Origin: Haloterrigena salifodinae
GTDB lineage: Archaea; Halobacteriota; Halobacteria; Halobacteriales; Natrialbaceae
Direction: 5' to 3'
Assembly: GCF_003977755.1 (NCBI RefSeq)
Contig: NZ_RQWN01000001.1
Coordinates: 310,001-374,000 of the forward strand
DNA: 64,000 bases
Shown here: positions 17,402-25,597 of the stretch, one piece after another
How the letters are laid out: each line of letters begins with the position of its first letter
Position numbering within the stretch: the first letter of the stretch is position 1
The notes under the pieces: generated by a model
The model's input: only the letters and a program-made list of their open reading frames with translations
Database searches by the model: none
Told to the model about the DNA's origin: nothing
Made by a program: the position numbers and the translations under genes

Positions 17402-18910
17402 ATGTCGGAGAATCCATCGACGATGTCGAACGACTCTGCCGGAATCGCCGATCTCCGCTCCGTCGCCGACGGCGCGTCACTGCACTATCTCGGCACCGTC
17501 GTCGTCAACGTCGTCGGGTTCCTGTTGAACATCCTGTTGACCCGGCTGCTCGGCGCCAGCGTGTACGGGATCTACGCCTATGGGACGATGATCCTCAACG
17601 CAGTGTTGCTGTTCGCCACCGTCGGGACCGACGTCTCGATCACGAAGTACCTCTCGGCGAACCAGGACGATCCCGCCTACCAGCGCCGGATGCTCGGGTT
17701 GGCCTACCTGACGACGATCGTCGGCAGTCTCGTCACCGCGGCGATCGTCTACACCGTCGCCCCGACGATCACCGCCCACACGCTCGAGGAGCCGATGCTG
17801 ACGATCGCCCTCCGAATCTTCGCCATCGCGTTGCCGTTTCAGGCGCTCGGCAAGATCGCCTCGAGCACGGTTCGAGGCCTCGAGAAACCGACCGAGAAGA
17901 CCGTCATCATGGTCGTCGGACCGACGATCAGGCTCGTCGCGGTCGCGGCCGCCGTGGCGCTCGGCTACTCGCTGCTCGGTATCGCGGCGGCGTTCGCGGT
18001 CGCGGCGGTGATGGCCGCGTTGTTCGGGATCGGCTACTCGCTGTCGCGAACCGATCTCCGACCGTCCGGACGCTTCTCTCGGTCCGAGACGACCGAGTTT
18101 TACAACTTCTCGGCGCCGTTGACACTCTCGAAGGCCTCGTCGTTCCTGTTCAAACGCGTCGACGTCTTCATGGTCGGCTTCCTGCTTGCATCGGCCGACG
18201 TCGGGATCTACAACATCGCCGTCCTGCTCGCGGGCGTGATCGCGATGCCGCTGGCCGGCTTCAACCAGTTCTTCCCTCCGGTGGCCTCGCGGCTGTACTC
18301 GAACGAGGAGTACGACACGCTCGAGTCGATATACGCGACCGTCACCCGCTGGTCGATCACGGCCTCGGTCGCCATCGCACTCCCGTTGTACGTCTACCGG
18401 ACCGAGGTGCTCACACTGTTCGGTCCCGAGTTCGTCGCCGGGACGCTCGTCGTCACGCTGTTTATCGCCGGGCAGTTGTTCAACGCCGCCGCCGGGCCGG
18501 CAAACGACCTTCTGACGATGACCGACCACCAGTACCTCGTGATGGGCAACCACTTCGTCTTCGGCGTCTGTAACGTCGTCCTCAACTACTACTTCATCCT
18601 CGAGTTCGGGCTGATCGGCGCCGCGCTCGCGACGGCCACCGTCCTGGCGACCCTGAACGTCGTCCGCGTCCTCGAGGTGTGGTACCTCGAAGGGTTGTTC
18701 GCCTACTCGCTGGCGCTGTGGAAGCCCTGCGTCGCCACCGCCGTCAGCGCCGTCGTCATGTACGGACTCCGGCTGTACCTCGGCGGGACGGTCGTCGTCT
18801 TCGTCGGCGGGGCGGCCGGCACCGCCGCCTTCCTCGGGACGCTGTACCTGCTCGGGCTCGACGAGCAGGACATCCAGATCGCGGACGAGTACCTCGGACT
18901 GGTCTCGTAA
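17402..18910 (+). CDS. Polysaccharide/oligosaccharide flippase (MOP superfamily)
   Basis: 502 residues with about 12-14 membrane helices. The N-terminal pattern ASLHYLGTVVVNVVGFLLNILLTRLLGASVYGIYAYG is typical of Wzx/AglR-type flippases, which turn lipid-linked glycans across the membrane. Further family marks are TVGTDVSITKYLS, a KASSFLFKRVDVFMVGFLL segment and the C-terminal half with repeated helix pairs. It is divergent from the two sulfatase genes with a 220-base gap, so the three may form one surface-glycan locus. No glycosyltransferases lie in the window. Confidence 0.9.
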   Translation: MSENPSTMSNDSAGIADLRSVADGASLHYLGTVVVNVVGFLLNILLTRLLGASVYGIYAYGTMILNAVLLFATVGTDVSITKYLSANQDDPAYQRRMLGLAYLTTIVGSLVTAAIVYTVAPTITAHTLEEPMLTIALRIFAIALPFQALGKIASSTVRGLEKPTEKTVIMVVGPTIRLVAVAAAVALGYSLLGIAAAFAVAAVMAALFGIGYSLSRTDLRPSGRFSRSETTEFYNFSAPLTLSKASSFLFKRVDVFMVGFLLASADVGIYNIAVLLAGVIAMPLAGFNQFFPPVASRLYSNEEYDTLESIYATVTRWSITASVAIALPLYVYRTEVLTLFGPEFVAGTLVVTLFIAGQLFNAAAGPANDLLTMTDHQYLVMGNHFVFGVCNVVLNYYFILEFGLIGAALATATVLATLNVVRVLEVWYLEGLFAYSLALWKPCVATAVSAVVMYGLRLYLGGTVVVFVGGAAGTAAFLGTLYLLGLDEQDIQIADEYLGLVS

Positions 18911-18955
18911 GCGGCGAGAATCGACCGCCGGATCGAGGCCGCTCGTTCGCCGCCG

Positions 18956-19615
18956 CTACTCGAGGTCCTCGAGAATCGTCGGCAGCTCGATTGCGATCGA
19001 CGCCTGTTCGATGTGCGCCACCGCGCGCGGATCGCGGTCGGGTCCGTCCTTGAGGAGGACCTGGATCGCGTCCATGCCGGCGTCGGTCGACCCCGAGACG
19101 TCGGCCTCGACTTCGTCGCCGACGTAGACGGCATCGTCGGGGTCGACGTCCAGTTCGGCGGCGATGGCTTCGAACGCGCGCGAGTCGGGTTTGCCGGCCT
19201 CGAGTTCGCCGGTGACGAGCGCGGCGTCGAAGGCGTCCTCCCAGCCCAGCGTCGCGAGTTTGTCCCGCTGGGCGCGAACGGGGCCGTTTGTGAGCAGGCC
19301 AACGCGGTACTCCCCGCGGAGGTCCGCGAGCATCGACTCGACGCCGGGCAGGGGCTCGAGCGCGTCGGCGATCGTCTCCCGATAGGCGTTGGCGACCGCG
19401 CCGGGATCGGCGTCGGTCTCGCGGTCGTCGAGCAGGTCCGCGAAGATCGGTTTGCGCGTCTCGCGGGTGAGGTTCCGTCGGTGGGCCGCGAGGTACTCCT
19501 CGCGGGAGAGCGACGGCGCGTCGGCGGCGGTCGTCGCCTCCGAGAGCAGCGTCGCTCGGTCCCGCGTAGGGACGGCCAGCGTGTAATCGAGGTCGAAGAT
19601 GACCGCCCGTGGCAT
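18956..19615 (-). CDS. HAD-family phosphatase-like hydrolase
   Basis: 219 residues from MPRAVIFDLDYTLA. Four HAD motifs are visible: D-L-D-Y-T (nucleophile Asp at residue 8), L-L-T-N-G, a Lys in E-A-G-K-P-D-S, and Y-V-G-D-E-V-E-A-D. The cap between motifs I and II is helical (class C1). Substrate unknown; relatives hydrolyse small phosphate esters. The gene follows mgsA by 85 bases on the same strand. Confidence 0.9.
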   Translation of the reverse strand: MPRAVIFDLDYTLAVPTRDRATLLSEATTAADAPSLSREEYLAAHRRNLTRETRKPIFADLLDDRETDADPGAVANAYRETIADALEPLPGVESMLADLRGEYRVGLLTNGPVRAQRDKLATLGWEDAFDAALVTGELEAGKPDSRAFEAIAAELDVDPDDAVYVGDEVEADVSGSTDAGMDAIQVLLKDGPDRDPRAVAHIEQASIAIELPTILEDLE

Positions 19616-19701
19616 AGGTATCACGGGGGACTCGAGGAGGTTGAAGCTATCCCTTTTCGAACGGGTGACACCCCCGACATCATTTGCCGGCCGTCGGTCG
19701 C

Positions 19702-20070
19702 TCAGTCGGCCAACCCCTCGATGAGAAACTCCGCGGACGAGTGATTCGTCGCCAGCGCGACGTCGTGAACGTCACAGATCCGCAACAGCGCCGAGATATC
19801 GGGTTCGTGGGGCTGGGCCCGCAGCGGATCCCGGAGGAAGACGATGCCGTCGAGTTTGTCCTCCGCGACCTCGGCGCCGATCATCAGGTCGCCGCCGAGC
19901 GGGCCCGACTCCTTGCGCTCGATCTCGAGGTTGGTCTCCTCCTGTAGCCGTTTGCCGGTCGTGCCGGTCGCGATCAGTTCGTACTCGCGGAGTTGGGCCT
20001 CGTGGGTCTGTGCGAACTCGATCAGATCGGGCTTCTTCTCGTCGTGGGCGATCAGCGCGACGCGAGTCAT
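19702..20070 (-). CDS. mgsA: Methylglyoxal synthase
   Basis: 122 residues, the usual archaeal/bacterial core length. It converts dihydroxyacetone phosphate to methylglyoxal and phosphate. Diagnostic stretches: VALIAHDEKK, ATGTTGKRL, SGPLGGDLMIG (catalytic Asp region), FLRDPLRAQPHEPDI (catalytic His region) and CDVHDVALATNHSSAE. All phosphate-binding and catalytic positions known from the E. coli enzyme appear to be present. Confidence 0.96.
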   Translation of the reverse strand: MTRVALIAHDEKKPDLIEFAQTHEAQLREYELIATGTTGKRLQEETNLEIERKESGPLGGDLMIGAEVAEDKLDGIVFLRDPLRAQPHEPDISALLRICDVHDVALATNHSSAEFLIEGLAD

Positions 20071-20129
20071 AGCGAACGATCGATCCCCGACGGGATAACG
20101 CTAGGCTCCGCTTGGCCCGGTTCGGCAAG

Positions 20130-20825
20130 TCAAAACTCCTCGACGTGCGGCCGGAGGTCCAACTCGAGGGTCCACGAGGACCGATCCTGCGTGACGAGAT
20201 GCCAGTAGGAGTCGGCGATGGCGTCCGGATCGAGATACGCCACCGCGTCGCGATCGGATTCGTCGACGTCTGGCGGCCGGATCCCCCCGTCGATCACGAC
20301 GTGGGCGACGTGGATCCCCTCGGGGCCGAGTTCGCGGGCCATCGACTCGGCCATCCCGCGGACGGCGAACTTGGCCGCGCTGAAACCGATCGCGCCCTCT
20401 CGGCCGCGGATCGCCGACGTCGCGCCGGTGAAGATGATCGTGCCGCCGTCCCCCGCAAGCATGTCGTCGACGACCGCCTGCGAGCACAGTAAGGCGCCGA
20501 TGGCGGAGACGCGCCAGGCCCGTTCGAACGCGTCCGGCGAAATCTCCCGTAGTCCCTGCCAGGCGCCGCCGCTGGCGTGATTGACGAGGACGTCCACCGG
20601 ACCGAACTCGTCGCGGACCGCGCGAAAGCCCGCCTCGACCTGCTCGGGGTCCGTGATGTCCGTCGGAACGGCGACGGCGTCGTCGCCGAGGTCGTCCGCC
20701 AGGTCCTCAAGGTAGTCCGCCGACCGGGCGAACAGCCCGACCTGACAGCCCTCGTCGACGAACTTGCGGGCGAGCGATTCTCCGAGACCGGGACCGACGC
20801 CGGCGATCACGGCTGTGCGCGTCAT
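20130..20825 (-). CDS. SDR-family oxidoreductase with Phe at the catalytic Tyr position
   Basis: 231 residues from MTRTAVIAGVGPGLG; an upstream in-frame start at 20966 adds 47 residues without family resemblance. The Rossmann fold has G-x-G-P-G-L-G for the dinucleotide, PTDITD for the adenine pocket and NHASGGAW in place of the N-N-A-G motif. The active-site block reads GAIGFSAAKFAVRGM: the Lys is kept but the Tyr of Y-x-x-x-K is Phe. Similar Phe-bearing SDRs (with H-V-V-I-D-G after it) exist as a subfamily, so this is probably ancestral rather than a recent mutation, but classical alcohol dehydrogenase chemistry is questionable. Confidence 0.88.
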   Translation of the reverse strand: MTRTAVIAGVGPGLGESLARKFVDEGCQVGLFARSADYLEDLADDLGDDAVAVPTDITDPEQVEAGFRAVRDEFGPVDVLVNHASGGAWQGLREISPDAFERAWRVSAIGALLCSQAVVDDMLAGDGGTIIFTGATSAIRGREGAIGFSAAKFAVRGMAESMARELGPEGIHVAHVVIDGGIRPPDVDESDRDAVAYLDPDAIADSYWHLVTQDRSSWTLELDLRPHVEEF

Positions 20826-20950
20826 GTGGCCAGCGACGGTCGCGCTGACTACCGTTCGGGGGCCAGCATTCGCGGGGTCCGATCGACCGGCGCGGGCCAG
20901 CGAACGGCTCTGGAAAAACGGCCTCTCTCCTCGAGCGGGAACGTCTCCGT

Positions 20951-21136
20951 GTGGAACGACGGACAATTTCGATTATCGGGATGTCCTGCAACGGTTGCGA
21001 ACGGAACGTCGAGAGCGCGCTGACGACCATCGAGAGCGTCTCGGACGTGGCGGCCGACCACGAGGACGATGTCGTCGAGGTCGTCGTCGACGACGTAACG
21101 GCGGACGACCTCCACGCCACCATCCGCGAGACCGGC
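20951..21136 (+). pseudogene. Truncated CopZ-like heavy-metal-associated domain
   Basis: Starts at GTG (20951) and gives RRTISIIGMSCNGCERNV, a copper-chaperone HMA domain with the metal-binding C-x-x-C (C13, C16). It matches the small haloarchaeal CopZ-like proteins as far as ATIRETG, about two to four residues before their normal end. It then runs without a stop into sequence that is antisense to a second HMA domain and on to 22261, overlapping the methyltransferase gene. The 3' end has therefore been lost by a rearrangement at about 21137-21142. It may still make a metal-binding domain with an unrelated tail. Confidence 0.7.
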
Positions 21137-21142
21137 GAGGCG

Positions 21143-21244
21143 GTCCCCGACGCCGTCGGTGCGGTCGTAGGCCTTCCGGATGCTCTCGGCGCAGAACGAG
21201 CAGCTCATTCCACCGACGGCGAACTGTTCCCGGGCGATCCCCAT
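21143..21244 (-). pseudogene. Remnant of a metal-transporter N-terminal HMA domain
   Basis: From ATG at 21244 the minus strand encodes EQFAVGGMSCSFCAESIRKAY followed by DRTDGVGD, the N-terminal metal-binding domain found at the start of haloarchaeal heavy-metal transporters. The match ends after about 34 residues, where the sequence becomes the antisense of the CopZ-like domain. The rest of the domain and any transporter body are missing. It appears to be the other half of the deletion that removed the end of the gene at 20951. Confidence 0.65.
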
Positions 21245-21380
21245 CGTTTTCGTCTTACTAGGGACTCGAGCGCCAAAAGCGACCGCTCAACACCGATCGC
21301 GGCGGCGGCCGATTTCGCGACTGCCGCGACGGTGACGGACCCGACGGCCGATTTTTGTCCGTGGCGACCGCAAACGACGT

Positions 21381-22181
21381 ATGAGCGACTCGAGCGGGGC
21401 CGACGACCGATCGGCGAGACACGTCTGGTCTGCGGGCCGCTATCCCGCGATGGCGCCGAACATGCTGCCCGCCATCGCGCGACTGGTCAACGCCGCAGGG
21501 ATCGATCCGGGCAACCGCGTCCTCGACGTCGGCTGCGGGACCGGCAACGCCGCGCTGACGGCCCGCCGGTCGGGCGCCGAGGTCGTCGGCCTCGACCTCG
21601 CACACGGCATGCTCGAACTCGCCCGCGAGAACGCCGCGCTCGCGGGGTACGACGATATCGGCTGGCTCGCTGGCGACGCCGAGGCGCTCCCGGTCCCCGA
21701 CGGCGCGTTCGACGTCGTCCTCTCGAACTTCGGCCACGTGTTCGCGCCGGACTCGACGGCCGCCGGCGCGGAACTGTGCCGCGCGACGAAATCGGGCGGC
21801 CGAGTCTGCTTTACAGCGTGGTCGCCCAACGGCGTCGTCGGCGATCTCACCGAGGTGCTGACCGACCACGTCGACGAGTCGCCCAGCGACCCGTGGTCGC
21901 ACCTCCGGTGGGGCGATCCCGCGTTCGTCCGCGAGCAGTTCGCCGATGTCGCGGACCCCTCGTTCCAGCGACGCCACCTCGAGTTCCGCTACGCCACGCC
22001 CCACCACTTCTGGCGGGAGTTCGCCGAGGAGTCCGGCCCGCTGTCGCCGGTCCTCCGGCGGATGGACGACGACGAGTCCCGCGACGCGCTCCGCCGGGAC
22101 GCCGTCGCGGCCTTGGAGGAGTGGTTCGGCGACAACGCGATCCGCGTCGAGTATCTGCAGGTTCGGGCCGTCCTCGAGTGA
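21381..22181 (+). CDS. Class I SAM-dependent methyltransferase
   Basis: 266 residues. The UbiE/Methyltransf_11-type core has VLDVGCGTGNAALTA (motif I, SAM binding), VVGLDLAHGML (acidic end of strand 2), LAGDAEALPVPDGAFDVVLSNFG (motifs II-III) and a later SGGRVCFTAWSP. It methylates an unknown small molecule. The N-terminus (RHVWSAGRYPAMAPNMLPAIARLV) is also conserved in this group. The upstream HMA remnant overlaps its start region in another frame. Confidence 0.93.
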   Translation: MSDSSGADDRSARHVWSAGRYPAMAPNMLPAIARLVNAAGIDPGNRVLDVGCGTGNAALTARRSGAEVVGLDLAHGMLELARENAALAGYDDIGWLAGDAEALPVPDGAFDVVLSNFGHVFAPDSTAAGAELCRATKSGGRVCFTAWSPNGVVGDLTEVLTDHVDESPSDPWSHLRWGDPAFVREQFADVADPSFQRRHLEFRYATPHHFWREFAEESGPLSPVLRRMDDDESRDALRRDAVAALEEWFGDNAIRVEYLQVRAVLE

Positions 22182-22218
22182 CGGCGTGCACCGGCGGATC
22201 CTCGATCGACCGGCACGG

Positions 22219-23100
22219 TCAGAGCGATCGCTCGCCGCCGGCATCGAGCGTCGCCGCGTAGACGACGAGCGCCGGCAGCACCGACTCGATAGCGCCGCGG
22301 TTGAACTGCCGGACGAACTCGCCGAGGTCGTCGATCGTCGACTCATCGAACCCGCGCTCGGAGAGGGCCGACGGCGACAGCTGCGGGACGTACGGAAGTT
22401 CGGCGCAGTGATCGTCGACGACCCCGTCGGCGTCGTCACAGCCGCGCTCGAAGGCGTCGCTCTCGAGGACGTCCGCGAGGTCCGACCAGGCCGGTTCGAG
22501 ATAGTTCGGCCACTGGGCGAGACAGCGATAGATGCTCGGCAGCCCGTCCTCGAGGCCGTGAAAGTCGCGGATCTCGTCGACGGTCGGCTCGAGGTCTGTG
22601 GGAACCGCACCGTCGTCGAGCATCGTCACCGACAGGCCGCGGTCGCGGTCGAGCCACTCGGGAAGGGGCGCCGTCGACGGCTCGCCGGTCGGCTCCGGAT
22701 CCGGAAGCTCGTCGTTCATCGCCCGATCGCAGACCGCGAACGTAAACGCCAGCCGCGGCGCCACGACGTCGAACGTCGCGACCTGGCCGCGGAGTTCGCG
22801 CCACTCGACCGGTCGGAGATCGAGGTCGGCACGCCGGTAGCGCGGGACGTCCGCGGGGGAATCCTCGAGCGACGAGAGCACTGCGTCTCGGTAGGAGACG
22901 GTGTATCGACCAAACGCGCGCGTCTCGAAGAGCGGCTTGCATTGGGCCCACAGGTGTCGAGTGAATTCGGGTTCGTTGGCCGTCAGCGTCCGGAAGAACC
23001 AGTTGACGATCGGCGCGCGAAACGTCCCCTTGACGTCCTCGTACAGACCGCGGCGCCAGCCCGTCGCCTCCCGTTCGTACAGCTGTTTGCTCGGGTCCAT
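22219..23100 (-). CDS. DehI-family 2-haloacid dehalogenase
   Basis: 293 residues from MDPSKQLYEREATGWRRG (an upstream start at 23169 is less likely). It resembles group I 2-haloacid dehalogenases (DehI/DL-DEX): an all-helical protein of two pseudo-repeats, here with EDVKGTFRAPIVNWFFRTLTAN, FTRHLWAQCKPLFETRAFG and, in the second half, IRDFHGLEDGLPSIYRCLAQWPNYLEPAWSDL. Known members remove halogen from D- and/or L-2-haloacids by direct water attack with no covalent intermediate. It is divergent, with a 139-base shared promoter region, from an unrelated HAD-type dehalogenase. Similarity is recognised by pattern only; activity and stereochemistry are unknown. Confidence 0.75.
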   Translation of the reverse strand: MDPSKQLYEREATGWRRGLYEDVKGTFRAPIVNWFFRTLTANEPEFTRHLWAQCKPLFETRAFGRYTVSYRDAVLSSLEDSPADVPRYRRADLDLRPVEWRELRGQVATFDVVAPRLAFTFAVCDRAMNDELPDPEPTGEPSTAPLPEWLDRDRGLSVTMLDDGAVPTDLEPTVDEIRDFHGLEDGLPSIYRCLAQWPNYLEPAWSDLADVLESDAFERGCDDADGVVDDHCAELPYVPQLSPSALSERGFDESTIDDLGEFVRQFNRGAIESVLPALVVYAATLDAGGERSL

Positions 23101-23239
23101 GCGAGTTGCCACGACGGAGACGACCATCAGTCTCGGGCCGGCAGCGGTTCGAACGGATTCGAATCGCACTCGACTCGCCCGCGGTCCGATTCACCGCCGG
23201 GCCAAGCTATTTCGCCGTTCGCGGGGTACCGAGACCGTC

Positions 23240-23932
23240 ATGTCGTTCGATCCCGACGCGGTCGAGACGCTCGCGTTCGACTCGTACGGTACGCTCGTGG
23301 ACGTTTCCGCGGTCGCCGAACCGATCTCGGAACGCGTCGACGACTTCGACCCCTCTCTCGTCGCCAAAATCTGGCGCCAGCGCTCGCTGGCGAACGCGAT
23401 GGTCGGCAACGCGATCAGCGAGTACGACGCGTTCTACGAGATGAACCGCAACGCCCTGCGGGTTGCACTCGAGACGGTCGGCGTCGAACTCGACGCGGAC
23501 GAGCGCGAGGAGATTCTCTCGACGTACCACGAGCTGCCGGTCTTCGACGACGTCCGCGACGGTATGGAGCGCTTCCGGGACCTCGGATACGACTGCTACG
23601 TCGTCTCCAACGGAAACGAGGAGATGCTCGAGTCGCTGGTCGAGGGCGCCGACCTCGAGGACGTCCTCGAGGACACCGTCAGCGCCGACGAGATCGAGCA
23701 GTTCAAACCCCAACCGGAGCTCTACCGCCACGCCGCCGACGAGATCGGGACGCCGATCGAGGAGATCGCGTTCGTCGCCGCGGGCTGGTGGGACGTCCCC
23801 GGTGCGATGAACGCCGGAATGCAGGGCGTCTGGATCAACCGGTCGGACACGCTCTGGGGACCCTACGAGACGGAACCAGACCTGACGATCGACAGTTTCC
23901 ACGACCTGGCCGAGGAACTCGAGACGACCTGA
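23240..23932 (+). CDS. Haloacid dehalogenase type II (HAD superfamily)
   Basis: 230 residues from MSFDPDAVETLAFDSYGTLVD. Motifs of L-2-haloacid dehalogenase-type HADs are visible: F-D-S-Y-G-T-L-V-D with the nucleophile Asp near residue 14, YVVSNGNEEML, KPQPELYRHA with the Lys, and FVAAGWWDVPGAMNAGMQGVWINR, matching the W-D-x-x-G-A motif specific for this group rather than for phosphatases. The predicted reaction is hydrolysis of 2-haloacids (such as chloroacetate) to 2-hydroxyacids through an aspartyl ester. A divergent DehI-family gene next to it supports a haloacid-related role. Confidence 0.9.
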   Translation: MSFDPDAVETLAFDSYGTLVDVSAVAEPISERVDDFDPSLVAKIWRQRSLANAMVGNAISEYDAFYEMNRNALRVALETVGVELDADEREEILSTYHELPVFDDVRDGMERFRDLGYDCYVVSNGNEEMLESLVEGADLEDVLEDTVSADEIEQFKPQPELYRHAADEIGTPIEEIAFVAAGWWDVPGAMNAGMQGVWINRSDTLWGPYETEPDLTIDSFHDLAEELETT

Positions 23933-24040
23933 TCGAGGCGCGACGACTCTCGAGTGACAGCAGTCTTCGAGAAGACGTGCGTCAACGGTCAGCCGCGAGC
24001 GCGACTCTCCTCCGGCTGGTTTCGCAGCGGCCGGCCATCC

Positions 24041-24050
24041 AATATAGTAT
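24041..24050 (+). promoter_or_regulatory. TATA box of the small HTH gene
   Basis: AATATAGTAT stands about 45 bases before the ATG at 24091, predicting a transcription start near 24070 and a short leader. Confidence 0.45.
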
Positions 24051-24090
24051 AGAGAACCATTAAAGAGGCTCCACGGCCAGAGGGGGGATA

Positions 24091-24369
24091 ATGAGCGAAC
24101 AGGTCGTTCTCACGTCGAATACCGCCCCGGACGCCGTCGACGACGTTCCGCCGAGCGCGAAACTGGTGTTGACCGTCCTCGCACACGAGGGCTCTCTCAC
24201 GCAGTCGCGACTCGCCGAGGAGACCATGCTCCCCGCCCGAACGGTCCGCTACGCCCTGAAGCAACTCGAGGAGCACGACCTCGTCGATTCCCAGATCTCG
24301 TTTGCGGACGCCAGACAGCACGTCTACTCCATCAACGGCGAGCGGTTCGCGGAGTCGAACGCTCGGTAA
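24091..24369 (+). CDS. Small MarR-like winged-helix protein
   Basis: 92 residues. It is a compact winged helix: PSAKLVLTVLAHEGSLTQSRLAEETMLPARTVRYALKQLEEHDLVDSQ contains helix-turn-helix and recognition helix (T-V-R-Y-A-L-K-Q-L), followed by a wing (ISFADARQHVYSI). Such proteins are abundant haloarchaeal regulators. It lies between the dehalogenase gene and the alpha/beta hydrolase gene on the same strand, but has its own TATA box, so it may regulate its neighbours; this is inference. Confidence 0.85.
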   Translation: MSEQVVLTSNTAPDAVDDVPPSAKLVLTVLAHEGSLTQSRLAEETMLPARTVRYALKQLEEHDLVDSQISFADARQHVYSINGERFAESNAR

Positions 24370-24509
24370 CCGGGACGACCCTCGCCGCTCGGACTCGAGG
24401 GCTGTTCCGAACGGATCACGCTGATCGGCTACCGGCTACGACAGCTTACACGTCCGAATACCGACGGACGCGAACTTCTAATGGCGTCGGCGTGGCAGCA
24501 GCGAGACGC

Positions 24510-25343
24510 ATGGACTACGATACGTGGTCCGAGAACCAGGAGACGACGACGGTCGCCGTCGACGAACACGACCTCGAGGTCGCCTACTACGACGACGGTG
24601 ACGGGGAGCCGATCCTGTTCTGTCACGGCATTCCGACGTCGTCGTTCCTCTGGCGCGACGTCGCACCGGCGCTGTCGGACGACTACCGGGTGATCGCCCC
24701 GGACATGGTCGGCTACGGAAACTCGGCGATGCACGACGGGTTCGACCGCTCGATCAGGGCCCAAGAGGCGATGATCGCCGGCCTGGTCGAGAAGTTGGGT
24801 CTCGAGTCACTGACGTTCGTCGGTCACGACCTCGGCGGCGGCGTCGCCCTGCGCTACGCCGTTCACGATCCGGACGCGGTCGACCGACTCGTCCTGTCGA
24901 ACGCGGTCTGTTATGACTCGTGGCCCATCGAGACCATCGTCGACCTCGGACTGCCCGCGACGATCAACGAGATGAGCGTCGACGACGTCCACGAGACGCT
25001 CGAGGAAGTCTTCCGCGATACCCGATACGACGACCCTGAGGAGACGTTCGTCGACGGGATGCTCGCCCCGTGGGACTCCGAGGAGGCGGTCGTCTCGCTG
25101 TCGCGCAACGCGATCGGGACCAACACGAGCCACACGACCGAGATCGATCCGAGCGAGATCCCCGCCCGGACGCTCCTGCTGTGGGGTGCCGAGGACGAGT
25201 TCCAGGAGATCGAGTACGCCGAGCGCCTCGAGGGCGATATCTCCGACGCCGAACTCGTCGGACTCGACGAGGCGTCTCACTGGGTCATGGCCGACCGGCC
25301 CGACGCCTACACCGAGCGGCTCCGCGAGTTCCTCGACGCGTGA
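24510..25343 (+). CDS. Alpha/beta hydrolase with Asp nucleophile (dehalogenase/epoxide hydrolase-like)
   Basis: 277 residues from MDYDTWSENQETTTV (GTG at 24492 is an alternative). The oxyanion-hole motif FCHGIPTSSFLWRDVAP resembles the H-G-N-P-T-S-S of haloalkane dehalogenases. The nucleophile elbow is FVGHDLGGGVALRYA, with Asp rather than Ser, as in haloalkane and fluoroacetate dehalogenases and epoxide hydrolases. An acid in LLLWGAEDEFQ and the base His in EASHWVMADRP complete the triad. The halide-binding Trp that follows the nucleophile in true haloalkane dehalogenases is Leu here, so the substrate remains open. It lies 0.6 kb from two haloacid dehalogenase genes. Confidence 0.88.
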   Translation: MDYDTWSENQETTTVAVDEHDLEVAYYDDGDGEPILFCHGIPTSSFLWRDVAPALSDDYRVIAPDMVGYGNSAMHDGFDRSIRAQEAMIAGLVEKLGLESLTFVGHDLGGGVALRYAVHDPDAVDRLVLSNAVCYDSWPIETIVDLGLPATINEMSVDDVHETLEEVFRDTRYDDPEETFVDGMLAPWDSEEAVVSLSRNAIGTNTSHTTEIDPSEIPARTLLLWGAEDEFQEIEYAERLEGDISDAELVGLDEASHWVMADRPDAYTERLREFLDA

Positions 25344-25597
25344 ACCGCGGTGTGACTATCACCCGTCGCACGCGGTTTCAATCGGGTCATCGATCCGGTT
25401 CTCGAGATCCTCGCCGCGGTCGGTCTCGAACAACCGCCGGCCGTGATCCCGCCCGAAAACGCCTCGAGTCGCGTCGGCTCGGGCGCCGTTTCGTGTAGCG
25501 TTCGGCTCGTTTCGACGAATCGCTCGTCTCCGGTCAGCGTCTCGGCCGGGACCGTGCAGTCGGAAGCGTTTTTCTCCCGGACTCGTAGGTCCACTCG

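Noticed and set aside
20951-22261. A 436-residue protein starting with an HMA domain
   Set aside because: After residue ~62 it is the complement of another HMA domain and then an out-of-frame overlap of the methyltransferase gene, so only the first part has meaning.
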